NCBI RefSeq assembly: GCF_003201675.2
Contig: NZ_CP029287.2
Coordinates: 1,364,001 to 1,428,000, forward strand
DNA: 64,000 nt
Direction: 5' to 3'
DNA from: Metallosphaera hakonensis JCM 8857 = DSM 7519
Lineage (GTDB): Archaea; Thermoproteota; Thermoprotei_A; Sulfolobales; Sulfolobaceae
The first letter of the stretch is position 1. Each line of letters begins with the position of its first letter. The notes beneath the pieces are model-generated. The model was not told the DNA's origin. It did no database searches and saw nothing but the letters and a program-made list of their open reading frames with translations. A program made the position numbers and the translations under genes. Positions 46,210 through 57,823 of the stretch are shown in pieces.

Positions 46210-47580
46210 ATGGACATAGTTTGCCCCATTGATTGGAGATATGGAAGTAAGGAAATGAGAAGTATCTTTACCAGAGAGGGAATTATAAAATATAGGATCA
46301 GGGTAGAATTAGCTCTTCTAAACGCGTTAAAGAGTCTGGGTTACGTTTCTGAGCAAGATTACGGCAAGGTTAAGGAGTCGTCAAGTAAGGTAACTCCAGA
46401 GGAAGTGGATGCACTTGAAGCCAAATTGGGACATGATGTGATGGCACTTGTAGTAGTTATGGCCGAGAAATCTGAAGATGCGGGGAAGTTCGTACATTTT
46501 GGTGCAACTAGTTACGATATAGTAGATACTGCATATGCATTAATGTTTAGAGACGCGTTACGTATTTTGAAAGATAAATTTTTGTTAGCTTTGGAGAGAT
46601 TAAAGGATCTTAGCATCAAATATCAAGATGTACCAATGGTTGGTAGAACTCATGGTCAACACGCTGTTCCAATCACATTGGGTTTTAAGTTCGCTAACTA
46701 TCTCTATGAGATGACCAGGTCGGTGGAGAGATTAATTGATGCTGAAAGGAGAGTTGTATTAGGGAAGATGAGCGGAGCTGTGGGAACTATGGCAGCTTGG
46801 GGTAACGATGGTTTACGGATTGAGGAATTAACTTTGAGGGAATTGGATTTAGAACCTCATGCTATCTCGACCCAAGTTGCTCCAAGAGACGGTTTCGCAG
46901 AACTAATAAGCGATCTGGCTATTGCTGGCTCAGTTATGGATAGATTTGCTGTGGAAATTAGAGAGTTAATGAGGCCAGAGATCAATGAGATAGCCGAGGG
47001 AGTAGGAGATAGGGTAGGTAGTAGTACAATGCCCCACAAAGAAAATCCTGTTACTGCAGAAAAAATTAGCGGACTTGCTAAGCTGTTGAGGGGGCTGGTT
47101 ATTTCGGAAATGGAGAATATTCCGTTATGGCATGAAAGAGATCTAACCAATAGTTCTAGCGAACGTTTCATTTTGTCTCATTCTTTCCTAATAATAGATG
47201 AAATGATAGATAGTACTAATGAATTATTATCCAACCTTAGAATAAACCTAGACACCATAGCTAAGAACCTTGAGTTAAGTAAAGGATTGAATATGGCCGA
47301 GAGCTTAATGATCAATCTTACTCTCAAAGGCCTACCTAGACATAGAGCGCATGAAATTGTGGGCAGGCTATCCAAGGAAGCTAGAAGGACAAATCAAAGC
47401 TTATTTGAAGTCGCGTCTAGGGATGAAACAGTTTCAAAGCTTTTTTCCGCTTCAGAACTAAATAAAATTCTAGATCCAAAGAACTATCTGGGTCAGTCAA
47501 AATTTCTTATAAGGAGGTCAATAGAAAGATTTCAAACTCTCGTAAGCAATCTAGGGGGAACTGATAGAGTAATAGATTAA
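46210..47580 (+). CDS. purB: Adenylosuccinate lyase
   Basis: The 456-residue enzyme of the fumarase superfamily acts twice in purine synthesis. ATG 46210 ([17 protein letters not shown]) follows a TTTTAAA box about 33 bp upstream, supporting a short or absent leader. Motifs: [12 protein letters not shown] near residue 99, [10 protein letters not shown] with the catalytic His near 148, and the signature [11 protein letters not shown] near 274. Divergent from the purP pair. Confidence 0.94.
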   Translation: MDIVCPIDWRYGSKEMRSIFTREGIIKYRIRVELALLNALKSLGYVSEQDYGKVKESSSKVTPEEVDALEAKLGHDVMALVVVMAEKSEDAGKFVHFGATSYDIVDTAYALMFRDALRILKDKFLLALERLKDLSIKYQDVPMVGRTHGQHAVPITLGFKFANYLYEMTRSVERLIDAERRVVLGKMSGAVGTMAAWGNDGLRIEELTLRELDLEPHAISTQVAPRDGFAELISDLAIAGSVMDRFAVEIRELMRPEINEIAEGVGDRVGSSTMPHKENPVTAEKISGLAKLLRGLVISEMENIPLWHERDLTNSSSERFILSHSFLIIDEMIDSTNELLSNLRINLDTIAKNLELSKGLNMAESLMINLTLKGLPRHRAHEIVGRLSKEARRTNQSLFEVASRDETVSKLFSASELNKILDPKNYLGQSKFLIRRSIERFQTLVSNLGGTDRVID

Positions 47581-47603
47581 TATTTCCTTGATCGATTTTT
47601 AAG

Positions 47604-47690
<87 letters not shown>

Positions 47691-47705
47691 CTTTGGTGAG
47701 TTTAA

Positions 47706-48647
47706 ATGAAATTGAGGGAATTGGGAGAGCATCGATTCATCGAAGACATACTGTCCCAGTACGTGTCATCAAACGTAAACCTTGATGTATATGAAGAAGG
47801 GGGGATTGGGCTAAAGATCGATGGGTTCCCTATCAAATACACGTTCCCTTTTATGGATTTTTATGACATAGGCTGGAAAGCAGTAATTGCTGTTATGAGT
47901 GATCTTCTATCATATGGCGTCAAACCATCTGTTGTACTGGTCTCCTTTGGGCTGAATCCTGATATGGAAGTAGATGATGCCAAGAGGCTAGTTATGGGTG
48001 TGAACGATGCCTCGAGATATTATGGTAGTTCATACGGTGGCGGGGATACGAACTCTTCAACTAATTCAGGTTGGATTGACGTTTCGGCTTTCGGCAATAT
48101 TATCTGCAAAGAGAGGCCTAAAAGCGCAGCAGGAGATCTTATTTTTGTCACAGGTAAACTTGGATATACCACGAGTGTATTTCTGTGGTATAACTCCGGC
48201 GGTAAATTTCCCTTGGATCACGAGTCTATGCTCAGGCTGAAACATCCCATAGTTAATAGAGCATTGCTCAAGGTTCATCAAAAGCTGTGCGATACAATTT
48301 CACTGGGAACAGATATAAGTGACGGGATAATGGTTAGCCTAGATAAAATAGCCCGTTATGTGGGATATGGGATAAAGCTGGACTATTTACCATTGACACC
48401 ACACATCAAGGCTATGATAGATAATAAAGTAATTACTTTAGAAGACGTGCTAAAAATTAGCGGAGAAGAATATGAGACCATTTTTGTTGTAAAGAAGGAG
48501 AAGGTCTCGCAATTTCTAGAAGTCATAAATAAAATCGGGATTGAAATCATTAAAATAGGGGAGCTAGTAGACAATTATCCACAAGTAAGTATAGGACCTA
48601 CTAAGCAAGAAATTCATGGTTGGGATAACTTCAAGGGATGGTTTTAA
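47706..48647 (+). CDS. thiL: Thiamine-monophosphate kinase
   Basis: The 313-residue protein of the PurM/ThiL/SelD superfamily has the N-terminal LREL..HRFIEDI start, a FYDIGWKAVIAVMSDLLSYG segment, GGGDTN near residue 110 and TDISDGIM near 201. ThiL phosphorylates thiamine phosphate to the diphosphate cofactor. Its start is 15 bp after tRNA-Thr. Confidence 0.9.
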   Translation: MKLRELGEHRFIEDILSQYVSSNVNLDVYEEGGIGLKIDGFPIKYTFPFMDFYDIGWKAVIAVMSDLLSYGVKPSVVLVSFGLNPDMEVDDAKRLVMGVNDASRYYGSSYGGGDTNSSTNSGWIDVSAFGNIICKERPKSAAGDLIFVTGKLGYTTSVFLWYNSGGKFPLDHESMLRLKHPIVNRALLKVHQKLCDTISLGTDISDGIMVSLDKIARYVGYGIKLDYLPLTPHIKAMIDNKVITLEDVLKISGEEYETIFVVKKEKVSQFLEVINKIGIEIIKIGELVDNYPQVSIGPTKQEIHGWDNFKGWF

Positions 48648-48714
48648 CCATATAACCAGTTTTTTGGGTGAATAGACTTATATATAGTCCTAGCAATTTC
48701 ATGTGTAGATCGTT

Positions 48715-50463
48715 ATGGCGCAAGTAGAGGCTGAAAATAACAAGGGCTTCAGACTGCTACCCGCTCCATCTAAGTTCGAGGACGGAGTAGTGAAGTTCGG
48801 TGACAGGGACATAAAAGTAGGAGGTCCATTACCTAAACTCTCTCCGGACGAGAAACTTATTCGTGTGACTCATTCTTTGTGTCCGGCATGTTACAGGTTA
48901 TTGCCAGCTACCATCTTTGAAAAAGACGAAAAGATGTATATTAGAAAAATATGTCCAGATCATGGAGAATTTGAAGATTTATATTATGGAGACGTAGGAA
49001 TGTATTATAAGTTTGATTATTGGGAGTATGAAGGTAAAGGACCAAAAGTTCCCTATGTTGATCTCAAGTCCCCATGCCCTTACAACTGTGGTCTTTGCCC
49101 AATGCACCATCAGCATTCAGCCCTCGTAAATCTAGTTATAACCAATAGGTGTGACTTATCTTGCTGGTATTGTTTCTTTTATGCTGAAAAAGCAGGTTAT
49201 GTCTTTGAGCCAACCCTTGAACAAATAAAATTCATGGTAGACCAACTGAAGAGACAAGACACAACCCTAGTAATCCAAGTTACCGGCGGAGAGCCCACAT
49301 TAAGAGAGGACATTATAGAGGTAATTAAACTTCTTAGAGAATCTGGAGTGAAGCACATACAGCTCAACAGTTGGGGAGGAACGTTCGCAAAGATGTATAT
49401 GAGCGATCCAGATAAGGCCGTAAGATACGCTATTGCACTGAGGGAGGCAGGAGTAAACACTGTCTACATGAGCTTTGACGGAACTACAAGGAAGACAAAT
49501 CCTAAGAACCACTGGGAAGTTCCTTATACTCTTGAGGTTTTCAGAAGGGCAGGAATGACTAGTGTAGTTCTAGTTCCAACAGTAATAAAGACTGTTAATG
49601 ATCACGATCTTGGAAACATAGTCAAATTTGCAGCAAGGAACATGGATGTAGTAAGGGCAATAAACTTCCAGCCTGTGAGTCTGACAGGTATGATGAAGAG
49701 GAACATGAGGGCCAAGTTCAGGATAACTATCCCAGAGGTTCTAAAGAATGTGGAGGAACAGACAGATGGGGAAGTTACTAGAGACAGTTGGTATCCTATA
49801 GGTACATCAGTAGTCTTCTCTAGACTAGTAGAGGCTCTAACGGGTAAGGAGCAATTTGAAATGGCTAACCATCCGAGCTGTGGAGCTGGGACGTACATCT
49901 ATATTGAGTGGAGAAATGGTGAACCACATTTCATACCTATTTCCAAGTTCATTGACTTAGAGGGTCTTCTTGAATACTTTAAGGAGAAGGCAGAGGAACT
50001 TAAGGAGGGAGCCAATAAGTATTGGATAGGAATGAAGCTATTATATAATGTTAGAAAGTTTATAGATAAGGAGAAGGGTCCGAAAGACTTTGACGTCTAT
50101 AAGATGCTCTATAATGTGGTCGTTAGTCATAACTATGAGGCATTAGGCGAGTGGCATTATAGGACGTTGTTCCTAGGAACCATGCATTTCATGGATCTTT
50201 ATAACTACGATATTAACAGGGTCATGAGATGCGATATCCACTATGTGGTACCTGACGGGAGAGTCATCCCATTCTGTACATATAATGTATTAAACGACCT
50301 ATATAGGGATAAGGTGCTTAGAGAGTATCAGATACCTTTAGATGACTGGATAAAGAAGCATGGAGAGAATAGCCTAGGAGATGCAATGAAATACAAGAGA
50401 GTTGCAAGCACATTAGAAAAGGGAGAGGTATACAAACAGGCATACAAGTATTTCGGGGAGTAA
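48715..50463 (+). CDS. Radical SAM enzyme, tetraether lipid synthase (Tes) type
   Basis: The 582-residue protein has an N-terminal Cys motif [10 protein letters not shown] and CPDHGEF, a second cluster [15 protein letters not shown] (near residue 119), and the radical SAM motif [13 protein letters not shown] near residue 143, then GGEPT near 191. This arrangement matches the MJ0619/Tes family that couples two biphytanyl chains to form GDGT tetraethers. A TATA box CTTATATATAG lies about 30 bp before the ATG. Other relatives of unknown role exist, so the substrate is an inference. Confidence 0.75.
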   Translation: MAQVEAENNKGFRLLPAPSKFEDGVVKFGDRDIKVGGPLPKLSPDEKLIRVTHSLCPACYRLLPATIFEKDEKMYIRKICPDHGEFEDLYYGDVGMYYKFDYWEYEGKGPKVPYVDLKSPCPYNCGLCPMHHQHSALVNLVITNRCDLSCWYCFFYAEKAGYVFEPTLEQIKFMVDQLKRQDTTLVIQVTGGEPTLREDIIEVIKLLRESGVKHIQLNSWGGTFAKMYMSDPDKAVRYAIALREAGVNTVYMSFDGTTRKTNPKNHWEVPYTLEVFRRAGMTSVVLVPTVIKTVNDHDLGNIVKFAARNMDVVRAINFQPVSLTGMMKRNMRAKFRITIPEVLKNVEEQTDGEVTRDSWYPIGTSVVFSRLVEALTGKEQFEMANHPSCGAGTYIYIEWRNGEPHFIPISKFIDLEGLLEYFKEKAEELKEGANKYWIGMKLLYNVRKFIDKEKGPKDFDVYKMLYNVVVSHNYEALGEWHYRTLFLGTMHFMDLYNYDINRVMRCDIHYVVPDGRVIPFCTYNVLNDLYRDKVLREYQIPLDDWIKKHGENSLGDAMKYKRVASTLEKGEVYKQAYKYFGE

Positions 50464-50466
50464 TTC

Positions 50467-51102
50467 CTAATCTTTTTTATCCGTTTTCTTGTAATTCAAT
50501 ATTACTTCTTGCCCGCATTGACAGATATACGCTGAGTGAAGTTGGAAGTTTGGGGAAATTTTCCCAATGAAGCCCTCACCCTCGACTATTGAGATACCAG
50601 CCCCAAATATCCTTGGGGAAACTGTAAGTCTAATTTCATCAACGCAGTTGTCTTTTACTAATGACCAATTCAGCCTACCTCCTCCCTCCACCATTACCCT
50701 TTTTACGGAAAAGTTTGAGTAGAGATCGGTTATTATTTCGCATATTTGTGAGAAATATCTAATTATAACCCCTTTAATGGCTAATTCCTTTAACGAATCT
50801 GTATTGTTTCTAGTATAAACTATGGTAGCTGGAGGCAGAGTAAAGACCCTTAAGTTGGGATCCACGTTTCCGCTATCTGTGACTATAACCCTAAGCGGGT
50901 TCTTTCCAGGGTAATACTTCAAAGTCAGACTTGGATTATCAATTCTCACAGTATTTGCCCCTACCATTACTGCGTCAACTTCGGATCTAAGAACATGCTG
51001 CCTAATCTTATCATACTTGCAACTCAATTCGCTATACGAATCCTTAGATGCTATCCTTCCATCAATGGTTGAGGTAGAGGATATAATCACATATGCTCTC
51101 AT
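50467..51102 (-). CDS. Diaminohydroxyphosphoribosylaminopyrimidine-type reductase (RibD C-terminal/RIB7)
   Basis: The 211-residue protein of the RibD C-terminal family begins [15 protein letters not shown] and has [16 protein letters not shown] near residue 46 and [14 protein letters not shown] near 140. In archaea it reduces the ribosylaminopyrimidine phosphate in riboflavin synthesis. ATG overlaps the stop of the Cys-rich gene by 4 bp, so the two are cotranslated. Confidence 0.9.
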   Translation of the reverse strand: MRAYVIISSTSTIDGRIASKDSYSELSCKYDKIRQHVLRSEVDAVMVGANTVRIDNPSLTLKYYPGKNPLRVIVTDSGNVDPNLRVFTLPPATIVYTRNNTDSLKELAIKGVIIRYFSQICEIITDLYSNFSVKRVMVEGGGRLNWSLVKDNCVDEIRLTVSPRIFGAGISIVEGEGFIGKISPNFQLHSAYICQCGQEVILNYKKTDKKD

Positions 51103-51266
51103 ATGGGGACCTTAAGTGTAAGATTATAAAACCATACTCGAAGATTGCACTTAGATCTTTTCTCACAAATGGTACAACACTCATAGCACACATTTATATT
51201 CTTTATACCACAAAATTTCACTACTCTTGCCCTTGAGCATGAGTTGCAACTCTCCTCATATACCAT
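51099..51266 (-). CDS. 55-residue Cys-rich microprotein
   Basis: The ATG at 51266 lies 1 bp after the stop of the metallo-beta-lactamase-like gene, and the TGA overlaps the ATG of the reductase gene. Eight Cys occur in pairs: CNSC (7-10), C19, C27, CC (30-31), C34 and C40, spaced like a double zinc knuckle or small iron-sulfur site. No membrane segment. Tight coupling on both sides supports a real gene. Function unknown. Confidence 0.65.
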   Translation of the reverse strand: MVYEESCNSCSRARVVKFCGIKNINVCYECCTICEKRSKCNLRVWFYNLTLKVPI

Positions 51267-51267
51267 T

Positions 51268-51792
51268 TTAACGCCTCTCGTATCCGTATAAACCGAAGAT
51301 ATATTTAACCTTAGAGTCTAAGATAGTCAGTTCGGTAGCACCTGTAAAAACATATTCGTTTTTCCTTATAATTATCGAGCCAGGTGTAGGGGTCCCGCTT
51401 TTAGTCACCTTTAGATCATTAATTAAATTCTCTTTTCCTCGAATTACAATGAAGGGTGAAGCTGAGGGATATTCAGCGTTTAAGCATCTACCTTTTCTCA
51501 ACTGTGGAGCATCGTCTTCATGGATAACTATCTTAGCCCCTAAAGCAGTAGCCAAATAATTAGCTCCAGCTGCCGACTCTTTAACACAGCTAGTTAAGAT
51601 GACGTACTCAAGCTTACCCTTCTCTCTTAAAAGAGTCAGTAAGTTTCTCATTAGTCCTATTGGTTCCTCCTCTCCTCCTGTGTCGATTAAAACGAAACCA
51701 TTTTTAGTTTCCATTAGATACGCATTTCCTGGATCTCCGAATTGTCTGCCTGAAACTATATACACGCCGTTTGCTAACCTGGCTGAGGTCAA
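51268..51792 (-). CDS. Metallo-beta-lactamase-fold protein without HxHxDH motif
   Basis: The 174-residue protein follows the N-terminal MBL pattern (GVYIVSG, NAYLMETKNGFVLIDTGG near residues 24-41, then VILTS), but where active enzymes have T-H-x-H-x-D-H it has TSCVKESAAGANYLA, so the metal ligands are missing. It is probably a non-enzymatic or altered member. Its start overlaps the phosphoribosyltransferase-like regulator by 4 bp. Confidence 0.72.
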   Translation of the reverse strand: MTSARLANGVYIVSGRQFGDPGNAYLMETKNGFVLIDTGGEEEPIGLMRNLLTLLREKGKLEYVILTSCVKESAAGANYLATALGAKIVIHEDDAPQLRKGRCLNAEYPSASPFIVIRGKENLINDLKVTKSGTPTPGSIIIRKNEYVFTGATELTILDSKVKYIFGLYGYERR

Positions 51793-52496
51793 AGTTTAAA
51801 TACTACCTCCACAGGGACCTCATTGAAAGAGGCTATGCTTTCCTTTTTAGCCACAAGGACAATAGCTCCTGTGACTACACCGCCTCCTTTTCTTATTAGC
51901 CTCGATGCCGAGGTTAAGGTCTTCCCAGTCTTAAGTACATCATCCACTATCAATATCTTATCGTTCTTAGAAATAAAATCTTTCCTGGCATAAATACTAT
52001 TAACTACGCTATCAGATTCCTTGATATTCTCCTCGACATAACTTAAGTAAATAGAGTCCTTGTGCTTCTTAACTATAATAAGAGGTTTATCAAGAATCAT
52101 AGCTACAATTGTAGCGAAGGGAACTCCGTTACTGGCTATCCCTACCACTTTCTCTGTATCGTTATAAGTAGAAAGATGTCCCTCAAGAAGAATTCTAAGC
52201 ATGTTAGGAAAATGAAGTAGTTCTGAAGTATCTATGAAGGAATCAGGAAATACCTTTATCTTGCTATGGAAAAATCTTGCTAAGAAACCCCTCTCACTAA
52301 CTTTCCCTATCAAATCCCTAGCCTGCTGTTCGCTGGGAACTGTGGCACCATTAACATACCTGCATAATAGACTCTCTTGAAGTCCCAATATCTTAGATAG
52401 CTCCTTATATGTATACCTAGTTTTTAATTCCCTAAGAAGATCGACTGCAAGTAACCTATCCCTAAGATCCTTCGTCTTACTTCCATCATGAATCAT
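51789..52496 (-). CDS. Phosphoribosyltransferase-like regulator with HTH (GfcR/PyrE type)
   Basis: The 235-residue protein joins an N-terminal helix-turn-helix (residues 20-55, YTYKELSKILGLQESLLCRY) to a type I phosphoribosyltransferase domain with the PRPP loop ILIVDDVLKTGKTLTSAS near residue 181. This resembles archaeal GfcR-like regulators, in which the PRT fold senses PRPP or nucleotides. It is first in an operon with the MBL-like, Cys-rich and reductase genes. Enzyme activity is not excluded. Confidence 0.82.
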   Translation of the reverse strand: MIHDGSKTKDLRDRLLAVDLLRELKTRYTYKELSKILGLQESLLCRYVNGATVPSEQQARDLIGKVSERGFLARFFHSKIKVFPDSFIDTSELLHFPNMLRILLEGHLSTYNDTEKVVGIASNGVPFATIVAMILDKPLIIVKKHKDSIYLSYVEENIKESDSVVNSIYARKDFISKNDKILIVDDVLKTGKTLTSASRLIRKGGGVVTGAIVLVAKKESIASFNEVPVEVVFKL

Positions 52497-52574
52497 TAAA
52501 ATATCGCCATCCTAACAGGTTATAGATGATTGAGATCTTAAGTGCTGATCAAGTGATGTGAATATGCTCTCTGA

Positions 52575-54003
52575 TTAGAGATTAAGTTTTCTCCTTACAA
52601 TCTCGTTAACTAGTTTAGGATCTGCTCTTTTCCCTGTCTTCTTCATCACTACGCCTACTAGATAATTAGCCACCTTGGGATCTTTCTTCACTTTCTGTAC
52701 TATCTCAGGTTCGTTTTTAAGCGTCTCCTCAATGATTCCTTCTATGAGTTTCTCATCTGACACGACAGTTAAACCCATGGATTCTACAATTTGACTAGGC
52801 ATTTTTCCTTCCATTATAACTATTGGTAGAATTTCTTTAACAATTTTTATTGTTATTACTCCTTTATCAAGCAAGTCCAATAATTGACTTAAGTGAGCTG
52901 GAGTGGCCTTAGATTGATTCAATTTTAAGTTTTTATCATTTATCCATCTTAGATAATCGTTAATAATTAAATTTGAGAGCTTTTCGTAGTCAGTATATGT
53001 CTTTGCTGTCTCTTCAAATAAATCTGCTAGGGCTTTATCCATGACGAGAACCGTAGCATTGTATTTCGTTATACCATATTGCTTTATAATTCTTTCCACT
53101 CTGGCATCTGGAAGCTCTGGAAGTGATTTCTTGATATCATTCACTAACTCCTGTTTTATCTCTAATGGAGGCAAGTCAGGATCAGGGAAATACCTATAGT
53201 CCTCATCGGTTTCCTTAGCTCTTGATGAGACTGTAACTTTTCTACTAGAGTCCCAATGTCTCGTTTCTCTAGGTACCTTTTGTCCTTGTAAAATAGCTGC
53301 TCTCTGCCTAGCTACTTCGTATTCTATTACATCTTTAACGTCTTTAGGGGATCCGACATTTTTCACCTCTACTCTCTCTCCGCCCTCTACCGATATGTTA
53401 ACATCGGCCCTCATAGATCCCTCTATCTCGCAGTCACATACTCCAAGATGCTCTAGGATAGATTTGAGCCTATCAAGGAACAGTTTGGCCTCCTTAGAAG
53501 TTTCGATGTCCGGTTCAGTAACAATTTCTAGCATTCCCATCCCGGACCTGTTGTAGTCAAGGAGGGTATACGTGCTCGTAAGCATCGATCCGGTCGGATA
53601 GATGGTTTTAGCAGGATCCTCTTCTATGTTAATTCTTCTTATTCTAATTACTTTATCTCCAATGTTTAATCTCCCGTTTTTTGCAATAGCTAAACTCCCT
53701 GGCCCATCATACTGAGAGATTTGATAATTTTTAGCCATATCAGGATAAAAGTAATGTTTTCTGGTAAAGGTAAGATAGCTTGGATACTCGCAGTTCAAGG
53801 CGAGAGTTACCATTAATGCCTTGTTGAGAGCTTCCTGATTTAATACTGGTATGGCGCCTGGAAGACCAAGACAAACAGGACAAATATCAGTGTTCGGGTC
53901 TAAGTTAACGTAGTCTGCAGGACATGAGCAAAAGAGCTTGGTCTTTAATGAAGTCAAATGAACGTGAACTTCTAAGCCTATTTTAGCTTTTAGTTCTGCC
54001 AAA

Positions 54004-54011
<8 letters not shown>
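52575..54011 (-). CDS. gatB: Asp/Glu-tRNA amidotransferase subunit B
   Basis: The 478-residue protein starts KIGLEVHVHLTSLKTKLFC and has CPVCLGLPGAIPVLN near residue 40, RKHYFYPDMAKNYQISQYD near 83 and EDPAKT near 131, with a C-terminal YqeY-like tail. GatB with GatA and GatC turns Asp-tRNA-Asn or Glu-tRNA-Gln into the amide form. gatA and gatC are not in this window. Its start overlaps the cytidine deaminase end by 8 bp. Confidence 0.95.
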
Positions 54012-55277
<1,266 letters not shown>

Positions 55278-55350
55278 GTTTGCATAACCTTGTATAAGCT
55301 CATAGCAATTCACTTATATACTTCACTCATATTGAGATAGGTAGATTAAG

Positions 55351-55536
55351 ATGGTAGTTTCCCACAAATGTAGTTTCTGTGGTGGAGATATACCACCTGC
55401 CACCGGGATGATGCATGTCAGGAATGATGGCACTATTCTTTGGTTCTGTTCTAGCAAATGTAGAAAGTATATGCTTAATTTCAAAAAAGATGCTAAGAAG
55501 TTGAAGTGGACAACATCGTATTCAAGGGTAAGGTAA
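55351..55536 (+). CDS. rpl24e: 50S ribosomal protein L24e
   Basis: The 61-residue protein has the zinc site [10 protein letters not shown] and [10 protein letters not shown], which defines L24e. It is followed after 1 bp by the TTG start of ndk, and both probably come from one message. Confidence 0.95.
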   Translation: MVVSHKCSFCGGDIPPATGMMHVRNDGTILWFCSSKCRKYMLNFKKDAKKLKWTTSYSRVR

Positions 55537-55537
55537 A

Positions 55538-55960
55538 TTGGCAATTCAGAGAACATTTGTAATGATTAAACCCGACGGAGTTAAAAGAAAGTTAATAGGC
55601 GAAATTGTGGGAAGAATAGAGAGGAAAGGGCTTCGTATAGTTGCAATGAAGATGGTAAAAATAGACAAGACGATTGCCAATAAACTATATGAAGAACATC
55701 TTGGTAAGTCGTTTTTTAACGAACTCGTGGAGTATATTACGTCAGGCCCTGTATTATGTATGGTTATAGAGGGCGACGAGGCCGTAAAAGTCATGCGAAC
55801 CCTAATTGGAGCAACAGATCCTAAGGATGCATTGCCAGGCACCATTAGGGGGGATCTTGCACTATCTAAGGGCGAGAACGTGATTCATGCCTCCGATGCG
55901 GAGGAAAAGGCAAAAAGAGAAATGGCGCTGTTCTTCTCCACGAACGAAATAATCGAATAA
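55538..55960 (+). CDS. ndk: Nucleoside diphosphate kinase
   Basis: The 140-residue enzyme equalises nucleoside triphosphate pools. [17 protein letters not shown] is the N-terminal hallmark and NVIHASD near residue 116 holds the phosphate-accepting His. TTG start 1 bp after rpl24e. It converges on infB. Confidence 0.96.
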   Translation: MAIQRTFVMIKPDGVKRKLIGEIVGRIERKGLRIVAMKMVKIDKTIANKLYEEHLGKSFFNELVEYITSGPVLCMVIEGDEAVKVMRTLIGATDPKDALPGTIRGDLALSKGENVIHASDAEEKAKREMALFFSTNEIIE

Positions 55961-55962
55961 CT

Positions 55963-57753
55963 CTACTGAATGAATATTCCGTAAAGAGGGTTCTCGGCTC
56001 TTTTTATCGTAATAATTTCTTTTATTACTTCCATCATGTCTTCAGTTATTGAGTCCTTATAATTCCTGAATAGAATCTCTAAATCTTCCTGTGGAACGTC
56101 AGTGTAAAGTATATCTCCCTCTTGCACTTGTCTTCCTATCATTATATTCCCCTTGATAGACATAGAGACCTCCATACCTTTGATAGCTCTATCTAAGTTT
56201 TTCTTGTTATCCTGGATTCCTTGAACTTCCCCTATTTTTTGCCCATCTTCCCTCATTAGCGGGTATCTAGGTTTTATGACACCGCCCAGTATCTCTACCC
56301 CGACTATAGCTGGATCGCTTCTTCTGAAGACAAATCCTGGGAGAATTTTAAGCTTCCCAGGCAAAATAAGGGAATCTAGAGTTCTCCTTTTTCTCCTTTC
56401 TCTTAAATCTTCTATATACTTTTGCGTTTCATCAATTAACTGATAAATGATATCATGATATATTATCTTTACTTTAGAAACCTCTAAACCAGGTAAAGGT
56501 TTAACTCTGAATGCAGCTATAATTCCATATTCCTCTATTTCCTTTGCTGAAAGTTCAGCTTCAATAACGTCCCTCTTGGTTATGGGACCTATATCGGCCA
56601 CTCTCACTGGTATGCCTATCTTCTCAAATCCCGCGACCAAAGATTCCAAGGAACCTAAACTATCTGCCTTAACAACTATGCCTGTCGAATTTCTAGCAAA
56701 TCTCACCTTCGAGAGTTCATCTTCTATTGCCTTCCTAATTTCTGGAAGTTTTTCCTCTTTTTCTACGACATATAGAGGGGATCCAGCTAATGCTTCCTCT
56801 AATCCAGGAGCGGATATCTTAACTCCAGCTGCAGCTGAAATTTCCTCTATGCTTTTATATCCTGACTTACTTACTCGCATGTCTTGTAAGGGTGCAGGTA
56901 ATAATATATTTCGTATTTTTGTAATTATAACGCCATTTAGTCCTCCTAATGCTATGGTATCGTTTCGTTTAAGGATCCCATCGTAAATAATTACGTCAAT
57001 AGTATGTCCAAGTCCCTGTTCCTCCTTGACCTCTAAGATTACACCCCTTGCGGGGCCTTCAGCAACTCTAAGCCTAGATTTCAGATATTGTTGAGTGAGT
57101 CCAGCCATCAGAGCTAATAGTTCAGGTAGACCTTCTCCCGTTTTCCCAGAAACTGGAACAATGGTAACATACTTAGTGAAATCTCTTACCCTGTCAAACC
57201 TCTCAGCATTAAAGCCCTGTTCGGCCAACTGCATAACGAGTTTGTAAACGTAATTATCCAATGCTCTTTGGACGCTGGCAGACTGAGATTTGAAAGACTT
57301 GGTGAAAGTTTCGTTTTCCATGGGTTTCCAACCTGGAATTCTATCAATTTTATTAGCAGCAACAAGAAACGGTACCTTCTTATCCTTGAGTATCTCTAAG
57401 GATTCTATCGTCTGCCTTTGGAACCCTTCAGTTATATCAACTACAAGAATTGCTATATCTGCTACGCTTCCTCCTCTTCTTCTCAAGTTCGAGAAGAGCT
57501 CGTGTCCTGGGGTATCTATAAATAATAGGCCAGGAATTTCAAGTTTCACAGGAATTATGCTTTTAAGAGGTAAAGCCACTTTCTCTATTACGCTACTAGG
57601 TACAAAGCTGGCGCCTACCTCTTGAGTCATCTCGCCGGGTTCCTTTTTTACGACAGCAGTTCCTCTTATTTTATCTAGGAGTGTAGTTTTGCCGTGATCT
57701 ACATGTCCCAGTACCACAACTATAGGTTGTCTCAATCTAGTGACTTGAGTCAA
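55963..57753 (-). CDS. infB: Translation initiation factor aIF5B
   Basis: The 596-residue GTPase joins ribosomal subunits with initiator tRNA. G domain: GHVDHGKTTLLDKIRG at the N-terminus, DTPGHE near residue 80 and NKIDRI near 134; beta-barrel domains II-IV follow. The archaeal type lacks the long N-terminal extension of eukaryotic eIF5B. No intein is present. ATG start with a 70-bp divergent gap to the malic enzyme gene. Confidence 0.96.
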   Translation of the reverse strand: MTQVTRLRQPIVVVLGHVDHGKTTLLDKIRGTAVVKKEPGEMTQEVGASFVPSSVIEKVALPLKSIIPVKLEIPGLLFIDTPGHELFSNLRRRGGSVADIAILVVDITEGFQRQTIESLEILKDKKVPFLVAANKIDRIPGWKPMENETFTKSFKSQSASVQRALDNYVYKLVMQLAEQGFNAERFDRVRDFTKYVTIVPVSGKTGEGLPELLALMAGLTQQYLKSRLRVAEGPARGVILEVKEEQGLGHTIDVIIYDGILKRNDTIALGGLNGVIITKIRNILLPAPLQDMRVSKSGYKSIEEISAAAGVKISAPGLEEALAGSPLYVVEKEEKLPEIRKAIEDELSKVRFARNSTGIVVKADSLGSLESLVAGFEKIGIPVRVADIGPITKRDVIEAELSAKEIEEYGIIAAFRVKPLPGLEVSKVKIIYHDIIYQLIDETQKYIEDLRERRKRRTLDSLILPGKLKILPGFVFRRSDPAIVGVEILGGVIKPRYPLMREDGQKIGEVQGIQDNKKNLDRAIKGMEVSMSIKGNIMIGRQVQEGDILYTDVPQEDLEILFRNYKDSITEDMMEVIKEIITIKRAENPLYGIFIQ

Positions 57754-57823
57754 ATAGAATCACCAAACTCGTTCATAGATAAGTCTTGTTTATTATTTTT
57801 AAGTAAGTGCGGTTTTCCACTGT

